A DNA stretch of 64,000 bases from Demequina litorisediminis. GTDB lineage: Bacteria; Actinomycetota; Actinomycetes; Actinomycetales; Demequinaceae. Positions 31,488 through 41,387 of the stretch are shown here, one piece after another. The DNA lies in assembly GCF_030161615.1 (NCBI RefSeq), contig NZ_BSUN01000001.1, positions 2,728,001-2,792,000 of the forward strand, given 5' to 3'. Position 1 is the stretch's first letter, and every line of letters starts with the position of its first letter. The position numbers were made by a program, and so were the translations under genes. Below the pieces are notes generated by a model. The model was not told where the DNA came from and searched no databases. It worked only from the letters and a program-made list of their open reading frames with translations.

Positions 31488-34400
31488 ATGTTCTCTAAGG
31501 TGCTTGTCGCCAACCGTGCCGAGATCGCCGTGCGAGCCTTCCGGGCCGCCGTCGAGCCTGGGGGCCAAGACCGTCGCGGTCTTCCCGCACGAGGACCGCA
31601 TGTCCGAGCACCGCGTGAAGGCGGACGAGGCCTACCGGATTGGCGAGGAAGGCCACCCCATCAAGGCCTATCTCGACATTGACGAGATGCTGCGCGTCGC
31701 GACCCACGCCGGGGCCGATGCCATCTACCCCGGGTACGGCTTCCTGTCCGAAAACGTCGAACTCTCGCGCCGTTGCGCCGAGTCGGGCGTCACCTTCGTA
31801 GGGCCGCCGCCCGAGGTGCTGGAGCAGGCGGGCGACAAGGTCGCTGCGCTGAAGGCCGCCCGTGCCGCAGGCGTGCCCGTGCTCGACTCGTCCGAGCCGT
31901 CCAAGGACGCGGAGGCACTGATCGAGGCCGCCGACCGCATCGGCTTCCCGATCTTCGTCAAGGCCGTCGCGGGCGGTGGCGGGCGCGGCATGCGCCGCGT
32001 CGAGACCCGTGAGGCGCTGCCCGAGGCCCTCGCCTCCGCCATGCGCGAGGCTGACACCGCGTTCGGCGACCCCACCGTCTTTCTTGAGCAGGCGGTCCTT
32101 GGCCCGCGCCACATCGAGGTGCAGATCCTCGCCGACGGCGAGGGCAACATCGTGCACCTGTACGAGCGCGACTGCTCCGTCCAGCGCCGCCACCAGAAGG
32201 TGGTCGAGATCGCGCCAGCACCCGCCCTTGACCCCGCCATCCGTGAGGCGCTGTGCGCCGACGCCGTGACGTTCGCCCGCTCCATCGGCTACGTCAACGC
32301 CGGCACCGTCGAGTTCCTCCTTGCCACCGAGGGCGAACGCGCCGGCGAGCACGTCTTCATCGAGATGAACCCGCGCATTCAGGTGGAACACACGGTGACC
32401 GAGGAAGTCACCAGCATCGACCTGGTCGCCGCACAGTTGCGTATCGCCGCGGGCGAGACGCTGGAGCAGATCGGCATTCGCCAGGAGGAGATCAGCACGC
32501 GCGGCTTCGCGGTGCAAACCCGCATCACCACCGAAGACCCCCTGAATGGATTCCTGCCCGACACGGGACGCATCGTCGCCTACCGCTCGCCGGGCGGCGC
32601 AGGCGTGCGCCTCGACGGCGCGACCGGCATGGCAGGCAACGAGATCACCGGTCACTTCGACTCGATGCTCGTCGGCTCACCTGCCGTGGCCAGGACTTCG
32701 AGCAGGCTGTCACGCGTGCCTCCCGCGCACTGGCGGAGTTCCGCATCCGCGGGGTCACGAACAACATCCGGTTCCTGCGCGCGGTGCTCGCCGACGAGTC
32801 GTTCCGTGCCGGGGGAGTGACCACCGCGTTCATCGAGTCGAACCCTCGCCTGCTCGAGGTTCCCGAGAACGCCGAACGCTCCACCAAGCCTGCTGACGTT
32901 CCTTGGCCACCGCACCGTCAACCGTGCGCACGGCGAGCCGCCCGCCGTGATCGTCACGCCACGCGCCAAGCGCCGCAGGTCGACCTCGATGCTGCGCCCG
33001 CCGACGGCACCCGCCAGCAGTTGCTCGAGGTGGGGCCAGAGGGATTCGCGGCCGCCCTCAGGGCCGAGCAGCGACTGCGCGTCACGGATACGACGATGCG
33101 CGACGCCCACCAGTCGCTGTTGGCGACGCGCGTGCGCACCTATGACCTTCTGGGCGCCGCCGGACACACGGCACGCATGATGCCCGAGCCTGTTTTCGGT
33201 CGAATGCTGGGGAGGCGCCACCTACGACGTGGCGATGCGGTTCCTCTCCGAGGACCCGTGGCTGCGCCTGTCGCGGTTGCGCGAGGCGATGCCCAACATC
33301 GCTCTGCAGATGCTGCTACGAGGCCGGAACACCGTGGGGTACACGCCCTACCCGGACGAGGTCGCGCACGCGTTTGTCCAGGAAGCGACCGCGACGGGCA
33401 TCGACATCTTCCGCATCTTCGACGCCCTGAACGACGTCGAGCAGATGCGCCCCGCGATCCAGGCCGTCCGTGACACAGGGCAGGCGGTCGCCGAGGCAAC
33501 GCTGTGCTACACCGGCAACCTCATCTCGCCGGACGAGAAGCCTGTACACGCTCGACTACTACCTGCGCCTCGCCGAGCAGTTGGTGGAAGCGGGCGCTCA
33601 CATCCTGGCCGTCAAGGACATGGCGGGGCTCCTGCGACCCGCGTCCGTGTTCGTGCTGGTCGACGCCCTGCGCAAGCGCTTTGACCTTCCCGTGCACCTG
33701 CACACTCACGACACGACCGGCGGACAGACCGCGACGCTTCTCGCCGCCGCCGAGGCCGGGGTCGACGCCGTCGACGTCGCGAACTCGGCGATGGCGGGGA
33801 CCACGTCTCAGCCGCCGATGAGCGCGCTCATCGCCGCCATGGAGTACACGGCCCGCCAGACCGAGATTCCGTTGGAGGCCGCGCTCGATCTCGAGCCCTA
33901 CTGGGAGGCGGTGCGCAGCTGTACCGCCCGTTCGAGTCCGGCCTTCCGGGCCCCACCGGGCGCGTGTACCGCCACGAGATTCCCGGCGGTCAGGCTCTCG
34001 AATCTGCGCCAGCAGGCCATCTCGCTTGGTCTCGCCGACAAGTTCGAGCAGATCGAGGACATGTACGCCGCCGCGGACCGCATGCTCGGTCGCCTCGTCA
34101 AGGTGACCCCGTCGTCGAAGGTGGTCGGTGACCTCGCCCTCAACCTGGTGGCCGGAGGAGTGGACCCGGGCGAGTTCGAGCGCAACCCGCAGGACCAGGA
34201 CCTGCCCGATTCCGTCATCGGCTTCCTGCAGGGCGAGCCTGGGTGACCCGCCCGGCGGGTGGCCTGAGCCGTTCCGCACCAAGGCACTCGAGGGCCGCGA
34301 CGCACCCAAGGTGCGTGCAGAGCCTGTCCGACGACGACCGCGCCGCCCTGGCATCGGCCGGACCGGAGCGTCAGCGCCGCCTCAATCACCTGCTGTTCCC

Positions 34401-34899
34401 CGGGCCTGCCACCGACTTCGACGTGGCGGTGGCGACCTACGGCGACATCTCCGTGGTGGACACCTTCCACTACCTGTACGGGCTCACCGTGGGCTCCGGC
34501 GAGGAAGTCACCGTGCGCCTGGACGAGGGCAAGGAACTCCTCGTGTCGCTTGAGGCCCTCGGCGAGCCGGACGACCACGGTGAGCGCACCGCGATGTTCA
34601 ACTACAACGGATCGTTGCGTCCCGTGCAGATCAGGGACGAGGTCGCCTCCGTGGGCATCGTCGAACGAGAGAAGGCCGATGCCGGCGCACCGGGCTCGAT
34701 CGGCTCGCCGTTCTCGGGGATGGTCACGCCCACCGTGGCCGTGGGCGACGCCGTGGCGGCGGGGCAGACCGTGGCGACCATCGAGGCGATGAAGATGGAG
34801 TCCTCCATCACGTCTCCGGTCGCGGGGACCGTCGCGCTCCTCGCGATCGATGGCGCGGCACCCCTCAACGGTGGCGACCTGATCCTCGTCGTGGAGTGA
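31488..34899 (+). CDS. pyc: Pyruvate carboxylase
   Basis: About 1,130 residues in order: biotin carboxylase (FSKVLVANRAEIAVRAFRAA; ATP-grasp GGGGRGMRRVE; EMNPRIQVEHTVTEE), carboxyltransferase (TDTTMRDAHQSLLATRVRT, ELFSVECWGGATYDVAMRF), and a C-terminal biotinyl domain with EAMKMES. It makes oxaloacetate from pyruvate to refill the TCA cycle. Ten errors occur, all at AGCT: inserted bases at 31555, 32887, 33187, 33539, 33992, 34236 and 34321, and lost bases near 32687 (LVKLTCRGQDF), 32964 (RAKLPQVDL) and 33912 (VRQLYRPFE). ATG 31488 follows GGGGAG. It is the densest cluster of errors in the window. Confidence 0.93.
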
Positions 34900-34903
34900 C
34901 GCG

Positions 34904-35344
34904 GTGAGCGCCCTCGTGCGGTCCGCGTCACAGGCGGACGCAGACGCCGTATGGGGGCTGCTCGCCGAACTCGTCGTGTCGCATCGGCCACGGCGCGTGG
35001 CCTTCGAAGCGGACTACCCGGTGGTGATGGCCGATGCCGGGGCCCGGGTCGCGGTGGCCTGCGACGCTGACCGTGTGGTCGGGTACGTGCACGCGTTGCT
35101 CCGACCCTCGCTCTATGCGGGTGGCCCCGTCTGTTGGGTCTCGGAACTCGTCGTGGCGGCGGGGGAGCGCGGCCAGGGTCACGGCGGGCGTCTCATGGAT
35201 GATGTGGAGGCGTGGGCGCAGGAGATGGGGGCGGTGGAGGTGACGCTCGCCACCTCGCGCGCCGATGCCTTCTATGCCGGGCGCGGATTCAGCCGCACGG
35301 CCGGCTACTTCAAAAAGCACCTGGTAGACGAGTTGGGGACGTAG
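34904..35344 (+). CDS. GNAT N-acetyltransferase
   Basis: 146 residues, intact. The acetyl-CoA binding motif A is VVAAGERGQGHGGRLMDD (R/QxxGxG/A type) after the strand CWVSELVV; the C-terminal TLATSRADAFYAGRGFSRT and FKKHLV match GNAT. Substrate unknown. GTG 34904 is five bases after the pyc stop, so it is probably read with pyc. Confidence 0.82.
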   Translation: MSALVRSASQADADAVWGLLAELVVSHRPRRVAFEADYPVVMADAGARVAVACDADRVVGYVHALLRPSLYAGGPVCWVSELVVAAGERGQGHGGRLMDDVEAWAQEMGAVEVTLATSRADAFYAGRGFSRTAGYFKKHLVDELGT

Positions 35345-35403
35345 GTCCCCCGCGATCGCCCCTGGCGCGCGGGACACTTAACCGAGCACAGGAGGAGGTC
35401 GTC

Positions 35404-35881
35404 ATGAAGGTACTTGTCGCCAACGGTTCGAAGTACGGATCGACGCGCGAAGTTGCTCGGGTCATTGCCGAAGAGCCTGAGTTCGCTCGGCTTCGATGTG
35501 CATAGCGCTGACGCCTGCGAAGTAGCCGGCGTTCATTTCTACGATGCCGTCATCGTGGGATCCGCCGTCTACGGGGGATTGTGGCGCCGCGACGCTGCGG
35601 GGCTGGTGCGTGAGCAAGCAGAGGAATTGCGTCATCGGGATGTGTGGTTGTTCTCCGTGGGGATGGCCACGGTCAAGCAGCCGCACCAGGAATTCGATGA
35701 GGCACGTGAACTCGCGTCCCTGGTGGGCGCGCGCGGACATCGCACGTTCGATGGGGCGCTCGACTATGAGCGTCTCAACGCGGGGGAGAAGGCGATCATT
35801 CGCGCCCTGAACCCGCCCAAGGGGGACTTCCGTGACTTCGCGGAAATCCGCGATTGGGCGCACGGCGTCGCGATCGAGTGA
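35404..35881 (+). CDS. Flavodoxin-domain protein (HemG/menaquinone-oxidase-like)
   Basis: About 158 residues. The FMN phosphate loop NGSKYGSTREVA is at the N-terminus; VIVGSAVYGGLWRRD binds the isoalloxazine ring. The fold matches flavodoxin-like proteins related to HemG protoporphyrinogen oxidase. AGCCT 35474-35478 must be AGCT (AEELSSLGFDVHSAD). AGGAGG precedes ATG 35404. A strong terminator follows. The electron partner is unknown. Confidence 0.8.
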
Positions 35882-35920
35882 GGGCGGTCGCGGCGCTGTA
35901 GTAGCGCCCGGCATCGCCAA

Positions 35921-35957
35921 CGAAGGGGCGGGACGCGTCATGCGTCCCGCCCCTTCG
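35921..35957. terminator. Very strong bidirectional terminator
   Basis: Perfect 16-bp stem CGAAGGGGCGGGACGC / GCGTCCCGCCCCTTCG with a 5-base loop, between the convergent flavodoxin and FGase-like genes. It is the most stable hairpin I saw in the window. Confidence 0.85.
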
Positions 35958-35964
35958 TGTCGGT

Positions 35965-36635
35965 CTAGGCGGCGTCGCGCAGGAGTTCGTCGACCACCGT
36001 GAGGGCGGAGGACAGTGCCGAAACGGCAGGAGCCTGCCGCATCGTCATGAGGGCTCCGCCACCGCGCGGCGACCTCGATTTGCAGGCCCGCGAGGCCCAG
36101 GTGTTGCTGCGCGAGGCTGGTCACCGTGTAGTGCGGGCTCGCGTCGAAGGGGGAGTCGACCGCCACGTCGAACGGTTCGAGCTCGGTCCGCAGAATGTCC
36201 ACGGCCATCTCCTCGAGCGCCCCCGGCTGCGGTCCGGTACCCAGGCAAAAATCTGGGCCGTGGTGGTCGGCCATGCCGTGGATGTCCACCACCATGCGTG
36301 CGGGGTGCCTCAGGTCGCGGAGGTGACGGGTGAATTCGTCGTCCCTCTCGTCCCAGGTCTCCCATTCGGCGCGCGCGCGAGTGACGACCACCGTCGACAC
36401 GTGTGCCACCTCGCCGGCGAGCATGGTGAGCGAACCCGTGTGAAGATCCGCCTGCTTGAGGCCACCTGCGCGGTAGTGCTTGGTGGCGTGGGGCGCGGTG
36501 AGGACTACGGCACTGCCACGGTCCGTCAGCACGGCGGGATCGGAGCCTCGCGCCTGCGCGCGGGCGGCGCCAAAGGAGTCGTGGAGGCTCTCGCCAGCGG
36601 TTGGGAATCGCATCGACATCAAGAATCTCGGACAT
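35965..36635 (-). CDS. N-formylglutamate amidohydrolase-like protein
   Basis: About 223 residues. TAPHATKHYR, QADLHTGSL and VVDIHGMADHHG carry the His/Asp ligands typical of the FGase fold (zinc carboxypeptidase-like). I start it at ATG 36635 because GGAGGAG lies at ideal spacing, reading MSEILDVDAIPNRW; AGGCT 36585-36589 must then be AGCT to join RELHDSFGAARAQ. A second shift near 36065 lets it end MRQAPAVSALSSALTVVDE to TAG 35965-35967. The substrate may not be formylglutamate, as no hut genes are near. Confidence 0.65.
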
Positions 36636-36680
36636 CGCTCCTCCAGCCTTCTCAGGGTGGCGCGTGTATCGGCGCTGGTA

Positions 36681-37800
36681 TTAAGCCTATCGCCGCCGTG
36701 TGCTCGACCCTATGAGGCGCGCCGCGGGGAGGGGACGTCACCGCAGCGGGTTTCCAGTGCCGTGACTCGTCGTCCAGACGCCATACGACGGGCGGCTCCG
36801 CGCCGATGCTGACGGCACCAAAGTGGTAGGTCTCACCCGGGTTCCACCCAGCGATCACACTGCCGACGCCGGGATACACCTCAAGCGCCCGGCCGGCCAG
36901 GTCGAGGTAGCCCGTGAGCGTCAGTTGCACTGCGTCGTACTCCTCGGCCACCGCGGCCCAGTCGGGAATCACCCAGCGCACATCGCCGCGTCCGGTGGTG
37001 TGGAACCAGTCGCTGCGTTTGCTTGCCGTGACCTCCAGGGGAGCGAGCCGACACAGTGCGACCCAGTCCTCGGCGGTGGAGATGGCGTGCACGCGCGCGG
37101 ACGGGGACACGGTGACGGGTGCGACACGTGCGACCTCCTCGCCGAAGCCGTCCTCCACGCACGCGAGGCCCCAGGGGCCACGTGCCGGATCATTTGGCGT
37201 CGAGACCACAAGGCCGTGCGGGGGCGTCGACCACCAGTCGCTCGACACCCCGTGGGCGGGATCGGTGGGCCAGGTGCGGGCCGCGATCGCCTCGTGTTGC
37301 CTGGCCCGCGCCGACCATTCCTGAAGGATGGTGGCGGCTGCCGCAGGCACCGGCCACGGAGTGGGGTCATCGTCGCGGGGCCAGATGACCATCGTGCTGC
37401 CCTTGTGGTCGCCTTCCGGCAGCGCACGGGTGTCACACACCGCCTGAGCAAGCCCACCCAGGACGCCAGCGAGTTCGGGTGCGGCGGCGAGCGCGTCCTC
37501 GCCGCCGGGAGGTTGCCAGTAGGCGGCCGCGTCGACGGCGGCGACAAGGGCCGTCCACGCCGCGTCCGCGGTGATCTGGCTGAGGTCGACCTCGGCTACG
37601 GCAGAAGCCACCTGCTCGGGGGTGACATGTGGCGGCGCGTTCGAGCCGGCTTCGAACGCGAGCCGCGATGGTGTGCCGCTGGGGTGGAGCAGCCGGGCCG
37701 CGTAGAAGCACTGTCTCGCGACCTCGGGGGAGAGGGCGCTGGCGAGCTCAAGCAGTAGGCGCCTTCCACGAGGCCCCGCAAACACGGGTACTGGAGTCAT
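36681..37800 (-). CDS. Unrecognised ~370-residue protein
   Basis: ATG 37800 begins MTPVPVFAGPRGRRLLLELA. The protein is Trp- and Ala-rich, cytosolic, without membrane segments, and carries DWWSTPPHGLVVSTPNDP and SDWFHTTGRGDVRWVIPDW. I recognise no family. As written it runs to TGA 36652-36654, but AGCCT at 36684-36688 is probably AGCT, giving TAA at 36681-36683 and an end HTAAIA, which leaves room for the next gene's ribosome site. Its start overlaps the stop of the PASTA microprotein (ATGA), so the pair is co-translated. Confidence 0.6.
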
Positions 37801-37979
37801 TCGGAGAACGTGACCGCGATGCCGCCCTCTGGGGGTACCGGCTCACCGGGCTCGGGGGACTGGCTGATGATCACTCCGTCGGACTCCATCATCTGCGTGG
37901 GCCGCGTCCCGGTGGTTTCCTCCATGACGTCAAGAGCCTCGTCGAGGGTGAGGCCCAGCAGCGCGGTGCGTACGTGCAT
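37797..37979 (-). CDS. Single-PASTA-domain microprotein
   Basis: ATG 37979 (AGGGGG upstream) encodes about 60 residues: LGLTLDEALDVMEETTG, then ISQSPEPGEPVPPEGGIAV and TFSE. This is one PASTA repeat and nothing else: no kinase, no membrane anchor. PASTA domains usually bind muropeptides outside the cell, but no signal peptide is visible here, so this copy is probably cytosolic. It overlaps the next gene by four bases. A longer frame from 38039 exists without a good ribosome site. Confidence 0.65.
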   Translation of the reverse strand: MHVRTALLGLTLDEALDVMEETTGTRPTQMMESDGVIISQSPEPGEPVPPEGGIAVTFSE

Positions 37980-38055
37980 TGTTCCCCCTGCGATTTCTCT
38001 CACTGTGGCAGAGTCACACGTCGCCCACAAGGTGCGCACGACCTAGAGTGCTGGA

Positions 38056-38313
38056 ATGAGCACCACGGCGTCGCATCGTTCCTGGAAGTCCATCGCGTCG
38101 AACCGCTCCGTGCTGTCCATCGGAAGCAATCGCTCCATCCTCAGCATTGGCTCCACGGATTCCGTGTTGAGTGTCGGTTCCGCTGGATCGGTGTTGTCGG
38201 TCGGCTCGTTTTTGTCCGTGGGCACCGTCATGTCCGCGGTGTCCGTCGCGGCCATCCTGTCGTGGCTTTCAGTCGGGGGAGTCCTCGCGAAGGGGCGACG
38301 GAGGCGCGGTTAG
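38056..38313 (+). CDS. Ser-Leu-Gly repeat microprotein
   Basis: 85 residues, ATG 38056 to TAG 38311-38313. The body repeats about nine residues: SVLSIGSNR, SILSIGSTD, SVLSVGSAG, SVLSVGSF, then degenerates into a hydrophobic segment (VMSAVSVAAILSWLSVGG) and a basic tail KGRRRRG. The strict S-x-L-S-x-G-S spacing suggests a small beta-solenoid or a self-assembling strand; the end may insert in the membrane with the Arg-rich tail inside. I recall similar short Ser-rich actinobacterial proteins but no function. Third-position GC is normal and the repeat is conserved at protein level while codons vary, which supports coding. Confidence 0.65.
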   Translation: MSTTASHRSWKSIASNRSVLSIGSNRSILSIGSTDSVLSVGSAGSVLSVGSFLSVGTVMSAVSVAAILSWLSVGGVLAKGRRRRG

Positions 38314-39834
38314 TTCCACCCTCGGGGGTTCACATCCATCTCCGCAGTGCGCCGCTCGAACTCGGCCTTGAGTGCTGCGGCCACGTCGGGATACCGCGCC
38401 GATACGTCGTAATTCTCGCCTGGATCCGCGTCGAGGTCGAATAGCCATGGCCCCTGTGCGGTGACCGAGAGCCCGTCCGCGTTGCCGCTGGGCGCATCGA
38501 CATAGTCGGTCACGGCGTGATACTTGAACCGGCCGTCGCTCACCGCAAGCAAGTCCAGGCCGGAGTAGAAGTAGTAGAACTCGCTCGCAGCATCGGACGT
38601 CCCGTCGATGAGTCCCGCCATGCTGGAGCCGTCGAGTTTGCGGTCCGTGGGTGCGGCGATGCCGAGCCACTCCAGCACCGTGGGGAACACGTCCGTACCC
38701 ATCGTCATCGCGTCGATAGTGCGGCCGCCGTCGAGGCCCGCAGGCCAGTGGGCAAGGAACGGCACCAAGAATCCGCCCTCGTATACCGAGCCCTTGCGGC
38801 CCCGATGGTCGCCTGCGCTGCCCTGGTACCAGGGGCCGTTATCGCTCGTGACGATCAGGAGGGTGTTGTCGAGCTCGCCCGTCTCCTGCAGGGTCTCGAC
38901 GAGACGGCCGATGCCATCGTCAAGTCCCTCGACCACGTCACCATAGAGCCCGGCGTCCGACCGTCCGAGATTGTCCTCACTGGTAGTCAGCGGTTCGTGT
39001 GGGTAGTGGTGGGCGAGATACAGGAAAAACGGCGCGTCATCCGCGGCGCCCTTGTCGATCACCTTCACGGCCTCATCCGTGTACAGCGCGTCGAGCCTGA
39101 GACTCGTCGACACCCTCGACGACGTCACCGTCGCGGTACAGCACGAACGGGTCCATGTCGTGAGAGAAGTACGAGCCCACGAACGAGTCGAACCCGAAGT
39201 CTGTGGGTAGCGACCCCTCCGAGTCTCCCAAGTGCCACTTGCCGATCATGGAGGTCGTGTAACCCGCCGCGTGCAGGGTGTCGGGCAGCGTGATCTCCTC
39301 CTGCGTCAGGGGAGAGGCGCCGGACTCGTCGTTGAGAAACGCGAGGTCGCCCTCCGACGGAAACAGCACGGCGGGGACGTTGGCCCGGGGGCCTAGCCGC
39401 CCGGTGAGGAGCCCTGCGCGTGACGGGGTACACACCGCAGAAGGTGCGTGATAGTTCGTGAGTACCACGCCAGCCTTGGCGAGCGAGTCCAAGTGAGGCG
39501 TGGCGACTGGAGTGTCGGCCATGAAGCCCACGTCCCCATAGCCGAGGTCGTCGTAGTGCACGATGACGACGTTGGGGGCGTCTGCGGCCACGCCCGCCGC
39601 GGCGACGTCGGCGAGGTAGTCGAACTTGCCGTCGGTCGCGCGTGCGATGGCTTGTGCTGGAGACCCATCCTGGTTGACGTCGGACACACGAGACGCATCG
39701 TGTGCGTCGTTTCCCGTGTGGGTGAAGGAATATGCGAGCGCGCCAAGAACGACGACGGTTGTCAGTGCCACGCCGGTCGCGGCGCGTGCGCGTGACGCCC
39801 GACCACGAGTCGGCGTGCGCTCAGTGTCCGTCAC
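38310..39834 (-). CDS. Membrane-anchored or secreted arylsulfatase-type sulfatase
   Basis: About 507 residues. A single hydrophobic segment (TGVALTTVVVLGALAYSF) at residues ~18-36 exports or anchors it. The sulfatase core has the metal motif HYDDLGYGD, the formylglycine site CTPSRAGLLTGR (CxPSR, needs FGE), GKWHLGD and TSDNGPW. It removes sulfate esters from an unknown substrate outside the cell. AGCCT 39094-39098 should be AGCT (ESQLDALYTDEAVKV). GTG 39834 chosen; TTG 39843 is possible. The last four bases overlap the convergent repeat microprotein stop. Confidence 0.85.
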
Positions 39835-39897
39835 GAGCACCAACCTAGGGCACGGGTGGGGTCGTGGCCGTCAGGACTGCTCTGCGTCGTATCTGAC

Positions 39898-39911
39898 ATA
39901 ATGTGCATTAT
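39898..39911. promoter_or_regulatory. AT-rich palindrome upstream of the sulfatase
   Basis: ATAATG-TG-CATTAT, 6-bp arms with a 2-base spacer, about 64 bases before the sulfatase start in otherwise GC-rich DNA. It is a candidate operator; the regulator is unknown. Confidence 0.4.
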
Positions 39912-39967
39912 CGGCGTTACGGAGGGGGTGACGCCGAGGAGCGTTCCTCGTGGCCAGTCCGCACCCG

Positions 39968-40495
39968 TCATGCCCGCCACACCGTCTCCTCGTCGACACG
40001 TTCCTCGGTGCGCGTCATGCCGAGACGCCCGGCAACGCGATCCGAGGCCAGGTGTCCGTCGGCAATGTTTGCGCTGAACTCCCGCACGCCGTGGCGCGTG
40101 AGATGGTCAATCATGAGCCTGGCCGCACGAGTGGCGATCCCGCGGCCCTGATACGCCGGGTGGACGAGCCACGCGACCGATGCCGCCCAGGGTTCCTCGC
40201 GAAGCATGAGCGTTGCCTGGACATAGCCCACCGCGGATCGAGTCGCGGTGTCCCTGATGATCCAGTTGAGCCAGGCTTCATCGCCGGCCGGTGACACGCC
40301 ACGTGACTGTCTGACATAACGTTGCCGCAGTGCCTCCAGTGACGGCGCCGTGTCGCCCGTGAAGACATACAGCGAGGGTTCGGCGAGGACCCGCACCATC
40401 TCGTCCGCATGGTTCGGGCTCAGCGGCTCCAACGACACCACCGCGTCACCGAGCGGCGTACAGCGTGGCGACCCCGCCCCGCCCGCCGGGCTCAT
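39968..40495 (-). CDS. GNAT N-acetyltransferase (RimJ/RimL-like)
   Basis: 175 residues from ATG 40495. RimJ-type features: LEPLSPNHADEMVRVLAEPS, AVGYVQATLMLREEP, the acetyl-CoA loop VHPAYQGRGIATRAARL and DRVAGRLGMTRTEE. It probably acetylates an N-terminus or a small molecule. Its ATG overlaps the corrected stop of the VOC gene (ATGA). In the raw sequence the frame appears fused to the VOC protein because of AGGCT 40517-40521. Confidence 0.8.
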   Translation of the reverse strand: MSPAGGAGSPRCTPLGDAVVSLEPLSPNHADEMVRVLAEPSLYVFTGDTAPSLEALRQRYVRQSRGVSPAGDEAWLNWIIRDTATRSAVGYVQATLMLREEPWAASVAWLVHPAYQGRGIATRAARLMIDHLTRHGVREFSANIADGHLASDRVAGRLGMTRTEERVDEETVWRA

Positions 40496-41387
40496 CGGCG
40501 TGCGTCCCCCACAGAAAGGCTCGATGCGATTCGCCCACGGGTCGTCGAACGCGAGCGTCTGGCCGTCGTGCGCCAGGGCGACCCCCGCGAAGGTGAGCCT
40601 CTCCCCTGCCTCCCCGACAGCATCGGCCGTCGGTAGAGCGATACGCACCAGGCCAAGGCCGAGGGCGGGCGCGCGCAGGCCCGCACCGCGGGAGTTCCAC
40701 ACGTTCATGGCCATGTGATGGTGATATCCACCCGCCGAAACGAACAGCGCCGAGCCAGGCATCGCGAAGGTCTGGTCGAAGCCCAGGGCATCCACGTAGA
40801 ACTTGCGAGCCGTGTCGACGTCGCCCACCGACAGGTGAATGTGGCCCACCGTCGCGGGCGCCAGGCCCTCCAGAGCGTCGGCCGTGTCCCGCACCAGGTG
40901 CTCGTCGAGGAACGCGTTCGGGTCCACGTACATCGAGCCCATCTCGACCTGGCCGTGCACCCATGACCATGCGGTGCGTTCCCGGTCCCAGTACAGGCTC
41001 CACGCCGTTGCCCTCGGGGTCCGTCATGTAGAACGCGATCGACACCAGGTGGTCGGCGCTGCCGGTGTAGGTGCCGGGATACCGGCGCGCGATCGAGTAC
41101 AGCGAGCGCGCCAGTTCCGCACGGGTGTCGAACACGATCGCGGTGTGAAACAGCCCTGCAGACCCGCTCGGCGCCCAGGACAACTCGGGTGCGTGTTCCA
41201 AGATCACTACCGGCACTCCCCCACGGCCGAGCGTCGCCACGCCGTCTGCCAGGGACAACAGTTCGAGCAGGACCCCATCGCGGTAGTAGCCGATCATGGC
41301 GTCGAGATCGGCAACCTTGAGCGTGACAGCGCCCATGGCCGTCGCGACGTCGAGGGAGTCCGGCCGCTGCGCCGGCGAGGCGGTCAT
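40492..41387 (-). CDS. Two-domain VOC (glyoxalase/extradiol dioxygenase-type) protein
   Basis: About 297 residues with two vicinal-oxygen-chelate repeats (VTLKVADLDAMIGYYRD; GHIHLSVGDVDTARKFYVD) and metal ligands His (FHTAIVFD, HHHMAMNVW) and Glu. It resembles the CatE/BphC-like group. AGGCT 40995-40999 should be AGCT (GVELYWDRERTAW) and AGGCT 40517-40521 should be AGCT, giving the end NRIELSVGDARR and TGA 40492-40494. ATG 41387 overlaps the ribA stop. A ring-cleavage or thiol-adduct role is possible; no aromatic pathway genes are nearby. Confidence 0.8.

Noticed and set aside
31488-34899. Pyruvate carboxylase as a decayed pseudogene
   Set aside because: All ten breaks lie at AGCT and the residues between are fully conserved, including catalytic motifs and the biotin site.
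38043-38255. Minus-strand ORF opposite the repeat microprotein (Thr/Glu/Asp/Met repeats)
   Set aside because: The repeat is only the reverse complement of the Ser-Leu-Gly repeat. The plus frame has the better start and the basic tail; but I cannot exclude it entirely.
39968-41387. VOC-GNAT fusion protein
   Set aside because: Caused by AGGCT at 40517-40521; correction gives a stop overlapping the GNAT start (ATGA).
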